From Apiotrichum sp. Y4204 (taxonomy: Eukaryota > Basidiomycota > Tremellomycetes > Trichosporonales > Trichosporonaceae): DNA of 64,000 bases. The DNA lies in assembly GCA_025531455.1 (NCBI GenBank), contig JAMYHL010000010.1, positions 806,001 through 870,000 on the forward strand, written 5' to 3'. The position numbers and the translations under genes were made by a program. The notes below the pieces were generated by a model. It was not told the origin of the DNA. It saw only the letters and a program-made list of their open reading frames with translations, and ran no database searches. Below are positions 35,046-45,575 of this stretch, piece by piece. Numbering within the stretch: position 1 is the stretch's first letter; each line of letters opens with the position of its first letter.

Positions 35046-35200
35046 AGTATAGTAGTAGTTTGTCTCATTGATGCAGTTGGTCATATCGTCATGCATGGTA
35101 CAAGGGCATTATGGTACAGTGGTGGCAACTCGGCAGTGGGTTGTTTTTCCTGGGATGTGGTATCGGTAATAGTGTGGTTGTGTGTATTATGGATAGATTC

Positions 35201-38200
35201 TCAAGTGGGAACACGGCGCGGCGCGCTGGACGAGACTGGTGCTGGTGGTGTGGAGTGCGAGTGACGCATGGCACGCATAGGGCGGGGTTTCGCACTGCTC
35301 TCGAGGGTCACGATGCGGCGCTTGAGCAGCTCGGTCTCCATCTGCGCCGAGTTGATGGCAACGTTCATCATTTCGCGTTCGTTTGTGAGGCGGCGAACCT
35401 TCTGCTCAAGCTGCTTGATTCGGCGGTCCTTCGAATCCGGGTCGGTGGGATAGCTGCTCTCGCCGTTGCTCAAACGGTCGCGCTCCTCAGTCAGGCGCTG
35501 AATGTCCGTCGTTGCATCACTCAGAGCCGTCTCGGTGCGTTGCTAGGCCGTTAGTATACCGTGATGTCAATCATGTGGCAGCAACTCACGATCTTGTCCT
35601 CGAGTGATTTGATGACGAGCTCGGCCTCGGCACTGGCCCTCGTTTCATTGTCGGCTTCGGCCCGGAAGTGCTCAACGTCGCCACGAGCCGTCTCGAGCTC
35701 AGCCTTGAGAGAGTCGCACTGGCTCCGCGCATCGCGAAGGTCCACCTCCGCGTCGGAGGCAGCGTCTCGCGACTCTGCGAGCTGCGCGCGCAGGGAATCG
35801 ACGTTCCGCTGCGCTTCGTCGAGCGCCTGTTGTACGCGGGAGTTATCGCGTACTTGCGTCGAGAGCGAGTCGATGTCCTCGTTTGCCTGGTCAAGCTTCT
35901 GCTGGAGCTCGACCTTTGTGTCGGAAGCCTCATGGAGCTGGTGCTTCAGGATGTCGGCCTCGTCGTGGACCTGCTCCAGAGTGTTCTTGAGCGTGTCATT
36001 CTCGCTGTGGGCCTCGTTCAACGCGTCCTTAAGGTCGGCGGCCGTTTCAGTCATGGAGCGCAGCTCAGCCTTGAACTCGTCAATCTCCTGCTTCGCAGCA
36101 ACGAGATCCTCGCCGGCACGCTCTGCCTCCTCCTTCGCCGCCTGGACTTGCTCAGAGAACGCCTGCTTCGAGGTGGAGTGGGCGGTACGAGCGGATTCCA
36201 GCTCCTCAGCAAGGTGGTCTATCTCGTTTCGGGCAGCGAGAAGCTCGGTTTCCGTTGATTCCAGCTGTTCCCGTGACTGCGCGGCGTCGTTCGCGGTACG
36301 CTGAAGCTGAGAACGCGCAAACTCGAGCTCATCCTCTGCGTCTTGCAGTTTCTGGCGCAGCTCCGCCACAGCCTCGTTGTCGGCACTCGATGTGGATTGC
36401 TGACCAGCCTGAAGGGCATCGACTTCGGTCTTGAGTTCTTCATTGGACTGCTGAATGTCGGCAATGTGTGACTTGAGCTCGGCGCGCTCGTTCTCCATGG
36501 ATGCAAACTTTGCCTTCGACTCCGCCTGCTCTTCCTCGGCCACGGCCAGCTCCGCCTTGAGCGTTTTGTTTGCGCGATGCAGGGACTTCAGTTCCTCCTG
36601 CATCCGCAGAATGTCCTCACGCATCTGAGGAAACTTCTGCAGCATTGAGTCACGCTCGGCCAGCTCCGCTTGGCACATGGTCAACACACCACGGTAGCCC
36701 TCCAGCTGGCCCTCGAGGCTCTTTGCGTACTCGGCCTGTGCGTCGAACATGGCCTGAGCGTGGGGCGCAAGGGACGCGGCAGTCACGTTGGGGGGGCTTG
36801 TGCCCTTCGAATCATGGCTCGTGTTCACGTCCGATGAAGAAGCAATCTGTGACTTGGACTTGTCGAGGAAAGAGAGCTGGGAAACGTTTCCAGACATGTC
36901 GACGAGTGACAGTTTGGAGATGTCGCCAGTGAGGGCAGACACTGCTTTGCCCTCGAGCATGGGCTTGACAGGTGAGACCGGAACCTCACTGTCGCTCTCC
37001 TCGTCCTCTTCAAACATGGTGCGCGTGCGGCGAAGCCCAGAGGCCAAGGTGTTCGTGAGGCGAGAACGTGACAAGGATCCAAACATGGTGGGCAGCTTGC
37101 GCTTCTGGTTTTCCTCGGTAGGTTCGCCTTCTTCGTCCTCAGACACGGAAGGAAGAGATGGCGAAACTTTACGGGGAGATAGAACCGGGCTGCCGATACG
37201 AGGAGATAGCACTGGGCTGCCGATAGAAAGCGCAAGCGGAGGGCGTGACTTTGACTGATCTTCGTTTGAGAATGAACGGCGAAGGGAAAGACCTGGTGGG
37301 GGAGGTGAAGTCCGAGGGCTTGGGCTGGTTCCAAGATGGGGGGAACCAGATGGGCTCGTGCTGGGGTGCTTGAGAGGGCTGGTTGCCACGTACTTTGCGG
37401 CTGCAAGCCGCGTGCGAATTGGTGCCACAGGAGTCTTTTCGTCATCCCTTTCTGGGGATGAAGCTGTCCGTGATATGGTCGGCACCTCCGAAGCCCACGC
37501 GGGCAGGCTGTGTGGGCGGCGAGGAGTGATGCCTCGTGTTGTTGCTCCGGTGGCGTCTGGATCGACCATGGCTCCAATGGAGAAGCTTGCGCCTGGCAAT
37601 TGCGGAAGCGAATCGTCCCCGAAGCTGAGGTCGGCGGGCACGACCCATTCCGATGAGTTGTTGAGGTTCTCCAGGTTGGAGATATCGCCCTCCTCGTCGC
37701 ACGGCGGGTTCAGCGGCGATGTGTGACGGATAGGCTCTTCAATGTCCAGAGGACTGAGCGACGAACTCGACACAGTACGCTGTGTCGAGTCGGACACTGT
37801 ACGTTGAGTCGAGTCAGACACGCTGCGCCCGTTGTCATTCTTAGACGGGATGCCGTTGGAAGACACGAATGCCTGAAGCCATTTCGTAGTCTCCTCGAGA
37901 CTGGTGTCAGACACCGGCGGCGGTAGACTGCTGTTCGTTGGGGAGGATCCGTGTACATGCAAGGGGTCGGTGAGCATCTGGCTGTTTGCAAGAGTGTTGC
38001 GTTCCACCTCCTCGTCAAAGCCATCGCTGTCGACAGAGTCGAGCGTCGTGTTGTAATGAGTAGGCTGAAAGTCAAGCTCCTCATCGCTGCTGGATGGCTC
38101 CACCATGGGAACTTCAGACTTCTCAACAGGCTCGGTGCCGACGGGAGTCGTCCCTTCATCGCCAAGACTCTCCTGATCATCGTACAGCGAGGGCTCATTG

Positions 38201-39569
38201 AAACCAGGGAGGCGCTCGATAACCTTGTAGAATGCAACCGAGTTGAAACGAACTGCACGTCAGCTAAGCAATCTGCAAGCAACGCACCAGAGTTGCCGGT
38301 GGCGGGTGTGTTGGATGGGCGCAGGATGCTACGTGGTGTTTGCGCCACCAAGAGGGAGGGGCGGGCGGGTGTCACCATATCGTCATACGCTCCCAACCGT
38401 CCTGGAAGTGGCGTGCAAGGTTCTGCTGGAGGAGTTGTTGAGATAGTTCGTGCGGGAGAGGGGCCGACGGTGGTTGATCGGTCGGGGGTAGATTGCAGAA
38501 TGCTGCTGTTGTCTTCCATGTGCAGAGTGTCGTCAATCGACTGCGTAAGATGTTCGACCTCGCGCTCGCTGTCAGGCGTTCCCGGCGTCCAGGGGCGATC
38601 ATGGAACGAGTATGTGCCTGTGCTTCGATCAAGGGGCCGCTTCTTTTCTGGCGTCACGAGGTGTTGCGGATGGCTGATGTCCGCTCCCTCCTTGCTGATG
38701 ACGCTTATACTGCTCTTGACCACGGAGAGAGACACAGAGGTGGAAGCACTCGCCTTTCCGAATGGGGAGCCTTTTCCCAGTGGCGCAAACATCTTTGCGG
38801 ACGACGAGTACATCTTCTGGCTGGCCGATCCGGAAACACGAACTGGTGACATAATGTTCTCGATAGGGGTAAGAATTCTCTTCTGTGGCGCCGAAGCCGG
38901 AATGGGTGATCCATCAGCGGCAAAGCTCGATGGTGAGGCGACAGTGGAGAGGTTGTTGCTTTTGGGGATAGATGGCGAAACTTCAAACTCTGACGAGCCA
39001 GAGGAAAGGTCAAACTGTTTCGACGGCACCAAGGATACGGGGCGTTCAGGTGTGCCGTCTGGCGTGGTCGAACTAGCGCTCTGGGGGCTCGTGCGACTCG
39101 TAACCGCCGGTGGAGGAGAGGCTGATGGCGATTCAGAGCTCTCATTAGCGCTGTGCATGGACGCAAAACCAAGAGTGCCAGCAATACGGCTGGAACGCTC
39201 TGGCATCATGTCGAGTGAAGCTTCAGGAGAGAGTTCAGCAAGGAACTGGCCGCCGGTCAAGTCGAACCCCGAGTCGTCGTATGAGCGCTCTTTCTTGGGC
39301 GAAAAGTCGAACGAGTTGAGAGACTCTGGGACCTTATCAGACACTGTTTATACCACGCTTTGGCCACCAACAAGAGCTGGTTGGGGATACGCACGCGCAG
39401 GGTTCATAAGCTTTGCCTGTTTCCGCTTCTTGCGAATCACGTTCTTGCGTGGGGATCCAAAGGACATGGAGGATGGACTGTCTGTTTGCGAGTTGAGGAT
39501 ACTCGGTGAGGACGGGGATGGGGAAGCGGCTGTGGCCGGTGATCCAAACAACATCGAAAACGGGGGCAT
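35201..39569 (-). CDS. Large coiled-coil protein of unknown function
   Basis: Four exons (39395-39569, 38288-39343, 35590-38252, 35201-35542) splice in frame to 1411 residues; introns are 51, 35 and 47 nt. The N-terminal two thirds are Ser/Pro/Thr-rich and disordered, with many SP and TP sites that would suit cyclin-dependent kinases, and a basic RKKRKQAK patch at about residues 45-55. A conserved-looking stretch, RSILRPSNTPATGNSVRFNS then YKVIERLPGFNE, lies around residues 390-430. From about 905 to 1390 the protein is an almost continuous heptad coiled coil rich in Glu, Ala, Gln and Leu. The SP/TP-rich head and long coil suggest a spindle pole, centrosomal-type or septin/cytoskeleton scaffold, but no named family is recognised. 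A start 13 codons upstream at 39608 is possible. The gene ends 155 bp from the eIF2B delta 3' end. Confidence 0.82.
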
Positions 39570-40169
39570 GGCTGAAGTGGAGGGATGGGGTACCCAGAGC
39601 GAGGACACGGGCTCTTATAGGTGGGTCCAGTGAGGCGCGAGGCGAGTGGGGTAGAGGACAGAAAGTCGGAATATGGTATTGTGCCTCCTTTACTGTGCTG
39701 TGTGTGTACGTACTTGTTGTCGATAACGATGATGGTGGTGTTGATGTTGAAAGTGGATGTTGGAATGGAATCTCAGAGTAGCAAGGACTGCAGGGGACTG
39801 GGACGAGACAAACACGGTGCAATGCGAGACCGATTTTGGCATGCGAAGTCCCCCAAACCAAACACACACACACACACTCTGTAAAATCAACGAAAAAAAA
39901 GGCAGTCGCGCGCCATGGTCCATGGTGGCTGGCTGGTTGCCACGCTGCAACACTTTCTGTTATTTGTATTCGGCTTCACTAAATATGCCTCCTCTTTAAT
40001 TTTTGGTACTTTTGTTGCGATAAACTCTTGTGGGGCTCCACATAACCGTCGTGGTTCTCGCACTTTCATGACGACGATGATAAGTAGTCACGATAGTAGA
40101 GAGGGACTGATGACGACGATGGCAAGCCTTCCATTCCCCTTCTTGCACACATATCACACACATCCAACA
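39570..40169. promoter_or_regulatory. Divergent upstream region of the coiled-coil gene and SHE4
   Basis: 600 bp between divergent start codons. It includes an AC dinucleotide run at 39862-39877. A frame open upstream of the SHE4 ATG is not supported as coding. Confidence 0.4.
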
Positions 40170-42416
40170 ATGCCCGCGGTAGTCCCAGACGACGACCTGA
40201 AGGAACTCCTCAAAGAGCTCAGCGCAAAGGATGCCGACGCTACGAAAATTGTGACCGCAGACCGGGTTCGCACGCTGGCTTCCGCGTGCCTACCGACAGC
40301 CAGCACCGATTCGCAATCCCTTGGTCTCCTCGCGCTATCCAAGGTGGTCGACGTATGCGATCACGCAGGAGGAGACAAGGACGAGAAGGCACAGCGTATC
40401 AAGCGTATATTCGACCCCCTCGTCGCAGATGCGGCTGGATCTCTCGAAGCTGCGGCGCAGGACCCTTCGCTGCTCGTGCCGCCGACGTACCTCCTCGCGG
40501 CACTCGCGCCTCTCGCGGCCGACGGCACCGTCCTCCTTGTCACTCAGCCACTCGGTCTGGACCAGGAGGAGAAAGCATCCGACGTCGACCCCCTTGGCCT
40601 ACTGCTCGAGTTTGCCGAGCTGCCATCGGAACTCCAGCCCGCGCTGGCAGCGCTGCTCTCGGCATTGGCAGGCACCAAGGCTGGGCGGGAAGTGGTCCGC
40701 ACACGTGCGTTCGAATGGATGTCGGCCGCCGCGCACTCGAACTCCAAGGCAGTTGTCGGAGATACCCAGGTCCTTTGTGCTGTCGGGCTCAGCAAGCTCG
40801 GCCGCGAGGAGCCCGTCATAGGCGAGAAGGAGGAGGACCGAGTGGCAAAGGAGCAAGACACGGAGGAGGCCGAGGAGAGGCTCGCGCGGACATTAGCAGC
40901 GCACGTTGTGTCATCGGCTTCAAAGTCAACTGCCACTGCCCTCCTTCCGACGTTGGAAGGTCTGAGCGTGCTCTCCACGCGCCCGTTTATTCGAGACATC
41001 CTCGCGGACGACACCCCCTTCCTCAAGGCCCTTTTCTCTCTTTCACCTGTGCCGCAGGTCACGGGAGGATCACTTCCTGTGACTCCACGCTCAAGTATGA
41101 CGTCTCTCGACGAAACAGCGCTTGCGCCCGTCGATGCTGCGCTATGCTACGGCCTCGCGACAATTCTTGCCAATCTCACGGCACGAAAAGTGGTTCTTTC
41201 GGAGCACGACCAGCAAATGGCGCGTCTTAGGCGTATGGCCATTGCCGGGAAGCAGGAGGCGGAGAAGATTGACGAGCACGAGAGCGACAATGCAGCGCAC
41301 GCTAGGACAGCCAAGCTTATGGCTGCTGGTGTTGTGGGCGCATTGCCGGGCCTTGTCCGGGCAGAATCTACCCGTGTACGCGAGACACTTGGTCATCTCA
41401 TATGCGATCTCGTCGAGGACAAGGCACAGCGTGCACCGTTCGTCCGTGGTGGTGGATACAAGGTGCTCTCGACGATTATACGCGATTTGAAGGACACGGA
41501 TGACAAGTTGCCAGCTTGCCAGGCCCTGGCGAAGTTGGTTATTTCGACGCAGCCGCAATCTCTCTTCCCCGCCCCACACCAGGTGAACGCTCTGAACGCC
41601 CTCGGCCCGCTATATCTCCTCCTCACGCACCCGAAAGCATCGCTTCTACAGCAATTCGAGTCTCTCATGGCTCTCACAAATCTCGCCTCGATCAATCCCG
41701 AGTTTGGTGCGCGTATCGTTGACGCCAAGGTCACGCCTCCTGAGCCCGACTCCGAGTTCCGCGGCTCTGGTCGCGAGACCACTGTGGCGATCATCTCTCG
41801 AGTGGAGGAGTTGCTAATCGACGACAACACGCTTGTGCGACGCGCCGCCGCCGAGCTGGTGTGCAACCTCGTCACGTCGGAGATAGGATACCAATACTTT
41901 ACTGGCGAGTCGAGCTCAACAACAGATGGGAAGAGCGACACGCGCTCTGCAACGCGGCTTGGCATCCTGCTACTCCTATCCGATGTCGACGACCTGCCGA
42001 CCCGTCTCGCCGCGTCCGGTGCTTTGGCGGTCCTGAGCGAGTCTCCTGTCGCGTGCAAAGCTCTCCTCTCCGGCTCGGGTATATCAACCTCACGCAAACG
42101 TTCTGTCTGGGAGCGGATAGCGGACCTCTTTGCGCCCGGAGGCGTCCTTCCCGATCTGGACGAGGAGGAGCCCCTCGAGACCGTCTCGAGCCTACCACCA
42201 GACGCGGGTCTCGCACACCGCGGCGCCTGCATTGTCGCGAATCTTGCAGAGTACTGCAAGGAGAACGACGAGGAGCAGCTCAAGAAGGCGCGCGAGGTGC
42301 TCGGCGACCGGATCATTACGGCTGCGCGCGCTCTCGTGCCGAAAGATAAGAGCCCGACGCAGGAGACGTACGGTCTCGTGCAGGCGCTCGTCGAGGCGCA
42401 GAAGGCCCTCAAGTAG
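40170..42416 (+). CDS. SHE4: Myosin chaperone of the UNC-45/She4/Cro1 family
   Basis: Co-chaperone that folds and stabilises myosin motor domains; needed for endocytosis, actin organisation and polarity in fungi. Intronless, 748 residues, close to yeast She4 (789). The start was chosen at the MPAVVPDDDLKELLKEL methionine, since sequence further upstream is low-quality promoter-like. The chain is all helical. It has the UNC-45/Cro1 central-domain character in the first 350 residues (LLALSKVVDVCDHAGGDK, QVLCAVGLSKLGREEP) and ARM-type repeats afterward (AAGVVGALPGLVRAES, LVRRAAAELVCNLVTS, LAASGALAVLSESPVACKAL, then HRGACIVANLAEY). The N-terminal TPR domain of animal UNC-45 is absent, as is normal in fungi. 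Identity rests on length and repeat pattern. Confidence 0.85.
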   Translation: MPAVVPDDDLKELLKELSAKDADATKIVTADRVRTLASACLPTASTDSQSLGLLALSKVVDVCDHAGGDKDEKAQRIKRIFDPLVADAAGSLEAAAQDPSLLVPPTYLLAALAPLAADGTVLLVTQPLGLDQEEKASDVDPLGLLLEFAELPSELQPALAALLSALAGTKAGREVVRTRAFEWMSAAAHSNSKAVVGDTQVLCAVGLSKLGREEPVIGEKEEDRVAKEQDTEEAEERLARTLAAHVVSSASKSTATALLPTLEGLSVLSTRPFIRDILADDTPFLKALFSLSPVPQVTGGSLPVTPRSSMTSLDETALAPVDAALCYGLATILANLTARKVVLSEHDQQMARLRRMAIAGKQEAEKIDEHESDNAAHARTAKLMAAGVVGALPGLVRAESTRVRETLGHLICDLVEDKAQRAPFVRGGGYKVLSTIIRDLKDTDDKLPACQALAKLVISTQPQSLFPAPHQVNALNALGPLYLLLTHPKASLLQQFESLMALTNLASINPEFGARIVDAKVTPPEPDSEFRGSGRETTVAIISRVEELLIDDNTLVRRAAAELVCNLVTSEIGYQYFTGESSSTTDGKSDTRSATRLGILLLLSDVDDLPTRLAASGALAVLSESPVACKALLSGSGISTSRKRSVWERIADLFAPGGVLPDLDEEEPLETVSSLPPDAGLAHRGACIVANLAEYCKENDEEQLKKAREVLGDRIITAARALVPKDKSPTQETYGLVQALVEAQKALK

Positions 42417-42748
42417 TTTGCATACGTATATTTGGGGGAAGCGCATGGGATTAATGAATGTACTGGTCGTTCTTGTGCACCTTCGATTCATGGAAATTGT
42501 CGGTTGCGGAAAATGCCACTTTGCCACTGTGGGTGGAGGTCGTCGGCCGAACCGCGCCGGTGGCCGGTGGAGGTCACAACAACGGGGTTGCTGCCATTCC
42601 AGTCGTCTTGTGTGCTTCTGCACACTTCTCATCCATCGCGCTCATCATCAACGCACTCGGTCCTCGCGAGTCACCTCACCGTGATCTGCATCTGTGCGCT
42701 CGACTCGAGCCAGACTGCTCCAGAAATCAAAACTCCCAGCTCCTCAAG
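42417..42748. other. Intergenic region, RAI1 upstream
   Basis: 332 bp between two genes on the same strand; no specific element recognised. Confidence 0.4.
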
Positions 42749-44131
42749 ATGGCAGCCATCGACTCGCTCCCACTCCCGCCTTCCAACCTCCCCGCTCCGC
42801 CAGCATACCGGCAGCCCGTGCTGATCGGGACGTACTCGCACCTGCCCAACCGGGAAATCACGCATACAGACCCGGACGCCTCGATGTCATACTACCGCCG
42901 CGCGCCGGCGGGCGTGGACCTGGGGTACGGGTTTGACCGGCGCGTCGAGCGGGACGAGAATGTGGAAGAACATCTTGATGGGCTGTGTGAGGGCCTTGCG
43001 GAGGCGTGGAGTCGCGAGGAGATGGGCGAGCGCGCAGGCGGGATTGTCACTTGGCGCGGGATGATGACGCGGTGAGTGATGGGCTGATAGGTTGCGCTAA
43101 TGGCAGGATACTCACGGCGCCGTTCGAGACCGAGCCGTGGGAGATGGACTGTATTCCCCTCGCGGGGAGTGTGTATATCGAGCAGTATGAGCCGCGCGAG
43201 GCGAGGGCCAAGCGGTGGGTACTGGGTGTATTGGGCTGACCGCAGACTCAACGAGTCGTCTCGCTGGGCACTGGCGAGTTACATGGGGTACGCGTTCGAG
43301 AGCTGGTCGACGACGGGGCCGTCACCGCCAGAGGACGCGTGGGGAGGGGACGTGAACACGAATGTACAGGTGCGTGCATAGCTGGTATGCCAGAGCTGAC
43401 GACAGTGGTGCAAGTGAGCAACAGAAGCTGGAGCTGAAACTCATGACAGTATTGTCCGCTCCGCGATTGGCGATGTCCCGCTTCTACTTGGGGGAGAGGT
43501 GGACTGTGTTGACGGTACGTCCAGCTGCGAGTGGTTTAAAGAAGCTGACATCAGCGCCGCCGGGATCCCCCAATCCCGGCCTGGACGCGACGGTTGAGCT
43601 CAAGACCAACCGTGTGATTGACAACGAGCGGGCTGACGCGATCTTCCACAAGAAGATGCTGAAGCACTGGGCACAGAGCTTCCTTCTTGGGGTGCCGGTG
43701 GGTGCAAACGCTCGTCTCACACACACGACTGTTTCTCAAATTGACGGCAGGTTGTCGAGGTCGGCTTCCGCGACGAGTCTCAACTGATCTCCACGCGCCG
43801 CTTCAAGACCACCTCGATCCCGGGGATCGTCGCCGCCGCTCCGAAGGGAGCAGCATGGTCGACGTCCCCGTGTCTGCACTTCGGACACGCGGTAGCCTCG
43901 ATGATCGTGCGCAACGCTCTCCCGACAGACCCGCACCCGCCGGGCTCGCCGCCGCGCGACGCCGAAGAGCCCCTGCCTCCAGCACCCGTGTTCCGCCTCC
44001 GGTTCACGCCGCGCCGAGGCGTGCAGCTTTTCCGCCTGCCGGAGACTGAAGTCACGCGGCGCGAGGCAGAAAACGGCCGCTGGGGAGGTGTTCTCACTCC
44101 CGAGTATGTACGCTGGCGCATGTCGTGGTAG
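42749..44131 (+). CDS. RAI1: Decapping nuclease Rai1/DXO family
   Basis: Nuclear partner of the exonuclease Rat1. It removes incomplete caps (pyrophosphohydrolase/decapping) and so polices mRNA capping. Seven coding exons (42749-43071, 43107-43214, 43246-43369, 43406-43413, 43450-43514, 43555-43697, 43751-44131) splice in frame to 383 residues. Introns are 35, 31, 36, 36, 40 and 53 nt. Family blocks are [68 protein letters not shown], the metal ligands of GGEVDCVD and TVELKT, and [12 protein letters not shown]. The 8-nt exon supplies the first eight bases of W-C-N; skipping it breaks the frame, and retaining the 31-nt intron gives a stop. This makes the microexon model strong. DXO is the animal name for the same family. 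Confidence 0.92.
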
Positions 44132-44387
44132 ATGGGGATATCCAGGGTATCTATGCACATTATCTATCAGAAACTCGTGTTTACACAGCACATGGTGCCA
44201 ATACCAAGTGCTCCTCGCTTCGGCATTGAATGTCGACAGTCGTCTGCCATGATCTGCCAATACTTAAGTACCCACCGCCACCATCAGTCAGCATCGAAAA
44301 TCCCAACAGCCACCGATGACGCCATATCCTGGCACCGCGCGTCCATTCTCCAACTCGAACTTTCGCACCACCCATTCATCCACATAT

Positions 44388-45575
44388 ATGAACGCCTTTC
44401 GCTCGCTCTTCTCGTCCGCCCGCACCGCCATGCCGAAGCAGTACAAGACGCCGCCGCCGCCGACCGTGCCCACCGCCATAAAGGGGAGGGAGGACGCGGT
44501 CCCGGGTGATGGAGGTGGGTCCGGTTATATGGGGTGTGCTGACGACAGTCGAGGTCGCGACATTCGCCTCTGGGTGCTTCGTGCGTACAAGGAACTGAAT
44601 AGCACTGATATCAGTGGGGCACAGAACACCTCTTCTCGAAGTACTTTGGCAACCTCCCGCAGTTTAAGGCTGTGGTTGGGTACACTGGTGGCGCGGTGGA
44701 GTCGCCTTGTGAGTGACGGAGCTAGCGTGATTTCCTGGAGAATGGGCTGGGAGAGGAGAGTGAGAGTGAGGAGAGAGAGTGGGAGAGCGCTGTTGGGACA
44801 GAGCTGTTAAGCGACGCAGTGGTTGCAACACGGACTGTTGGCGAATGTGCACCAACGAGTGATGTTGCTCCGGCGTCGCTACCCGGCTGAATGGTGGTGG
44901 CGACCTGATGGCCATCGGACGCCATACTCTTATTCATCACATGCGACGTCGTACTGACCCCCCAGCCTACCGCCAGGTCTGCACGGGCGCGACGAACCAC
45001 GCCGAGGCCGTGCAGCTCACGTATCAGAAGGGCTCAGTGTCGTACGCCGAGCTCGTCGAGTTCTTTTATGTGCGTGGCCTGTTGACCTTCACCGAGCTGA
45101 CATGTAGCGCACGCACGACCCCACGACGCTTAACTCGCAGGGACCGGACCGTGGCACGCGTGCGTATCCACTTGCGGAGAGGCAAGGTTGCAGCTCTAAC
45201 GGCGAGCTGGCAATAACTCTCATTTTGTCGCACCGCTTACCTACAGAGTACCGCTCCGCCATCTACTACCACACGCTCGAGCAGGAGAAGATCGCGAAGG
45301 CCGTTACTTCCGAGGTGCAGGACAAGTAGTGAGTCGCTGTGGAGCAGCACTTGGGTCCCTTACGATTTCCTGTCGTGGGGGTAGTTTGACTGGAAGCTAA
45401 CTGGTAGCTTCAAGGACAGGAAGATCGTGACGGAGATCGCGCCTGCCGGCAAGTGGTGGAATGCCGAGGACTACCACCAGCAGTACCGTGAGTGTGGACC
45501 GAGCGATCCAGCTGACAGACAGTCGACAACAACCCTGGTGGGTACGAGTGCCCCACCCACATGATGTACTGGTGA
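44388..45575 (+). CDS. MXR1: Peptide methionine-S-sulfoxide reductase A
   Basis: Reduces methionine-S-sulfoxide in proteins, repairing oxidative damage, with electrons from thioredoxin. Eight exons (44388-44514, 44549-44580, 44615-44708, 44966-45069, 45108-45159, 45247-45328, 45408-45487, 45523-45575) splice in frame to 207 residues. The catalytic GCFWGTEH is split by an intron between Phe and Trp. Other MsrA blocks are VVGYTGG, YRQVCTGATNHAEAVQLTY, the RTHDPTTLNSQGPDRGTQYR segment and, near the end, EDYHQQYLDNNPGGYECP. The C-terminal Cys in that last block may act as resolving Cys. Introns are 34, 34, 257, 38, 87, 79 and 35 nt. The start is uncertain: an ATG at 44316 would add 24 residues and one at 44430 would remove 14; the Arg/Ser-rich beginning could target mitochondria. 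Confidence 0.92.

Noticed and set aside
37951..39633. 560-codon open frame on the plus strand
   Set aside because: Antisense to the large coiled-coil gene, which has spliced exons in phase; no recognisable protein.
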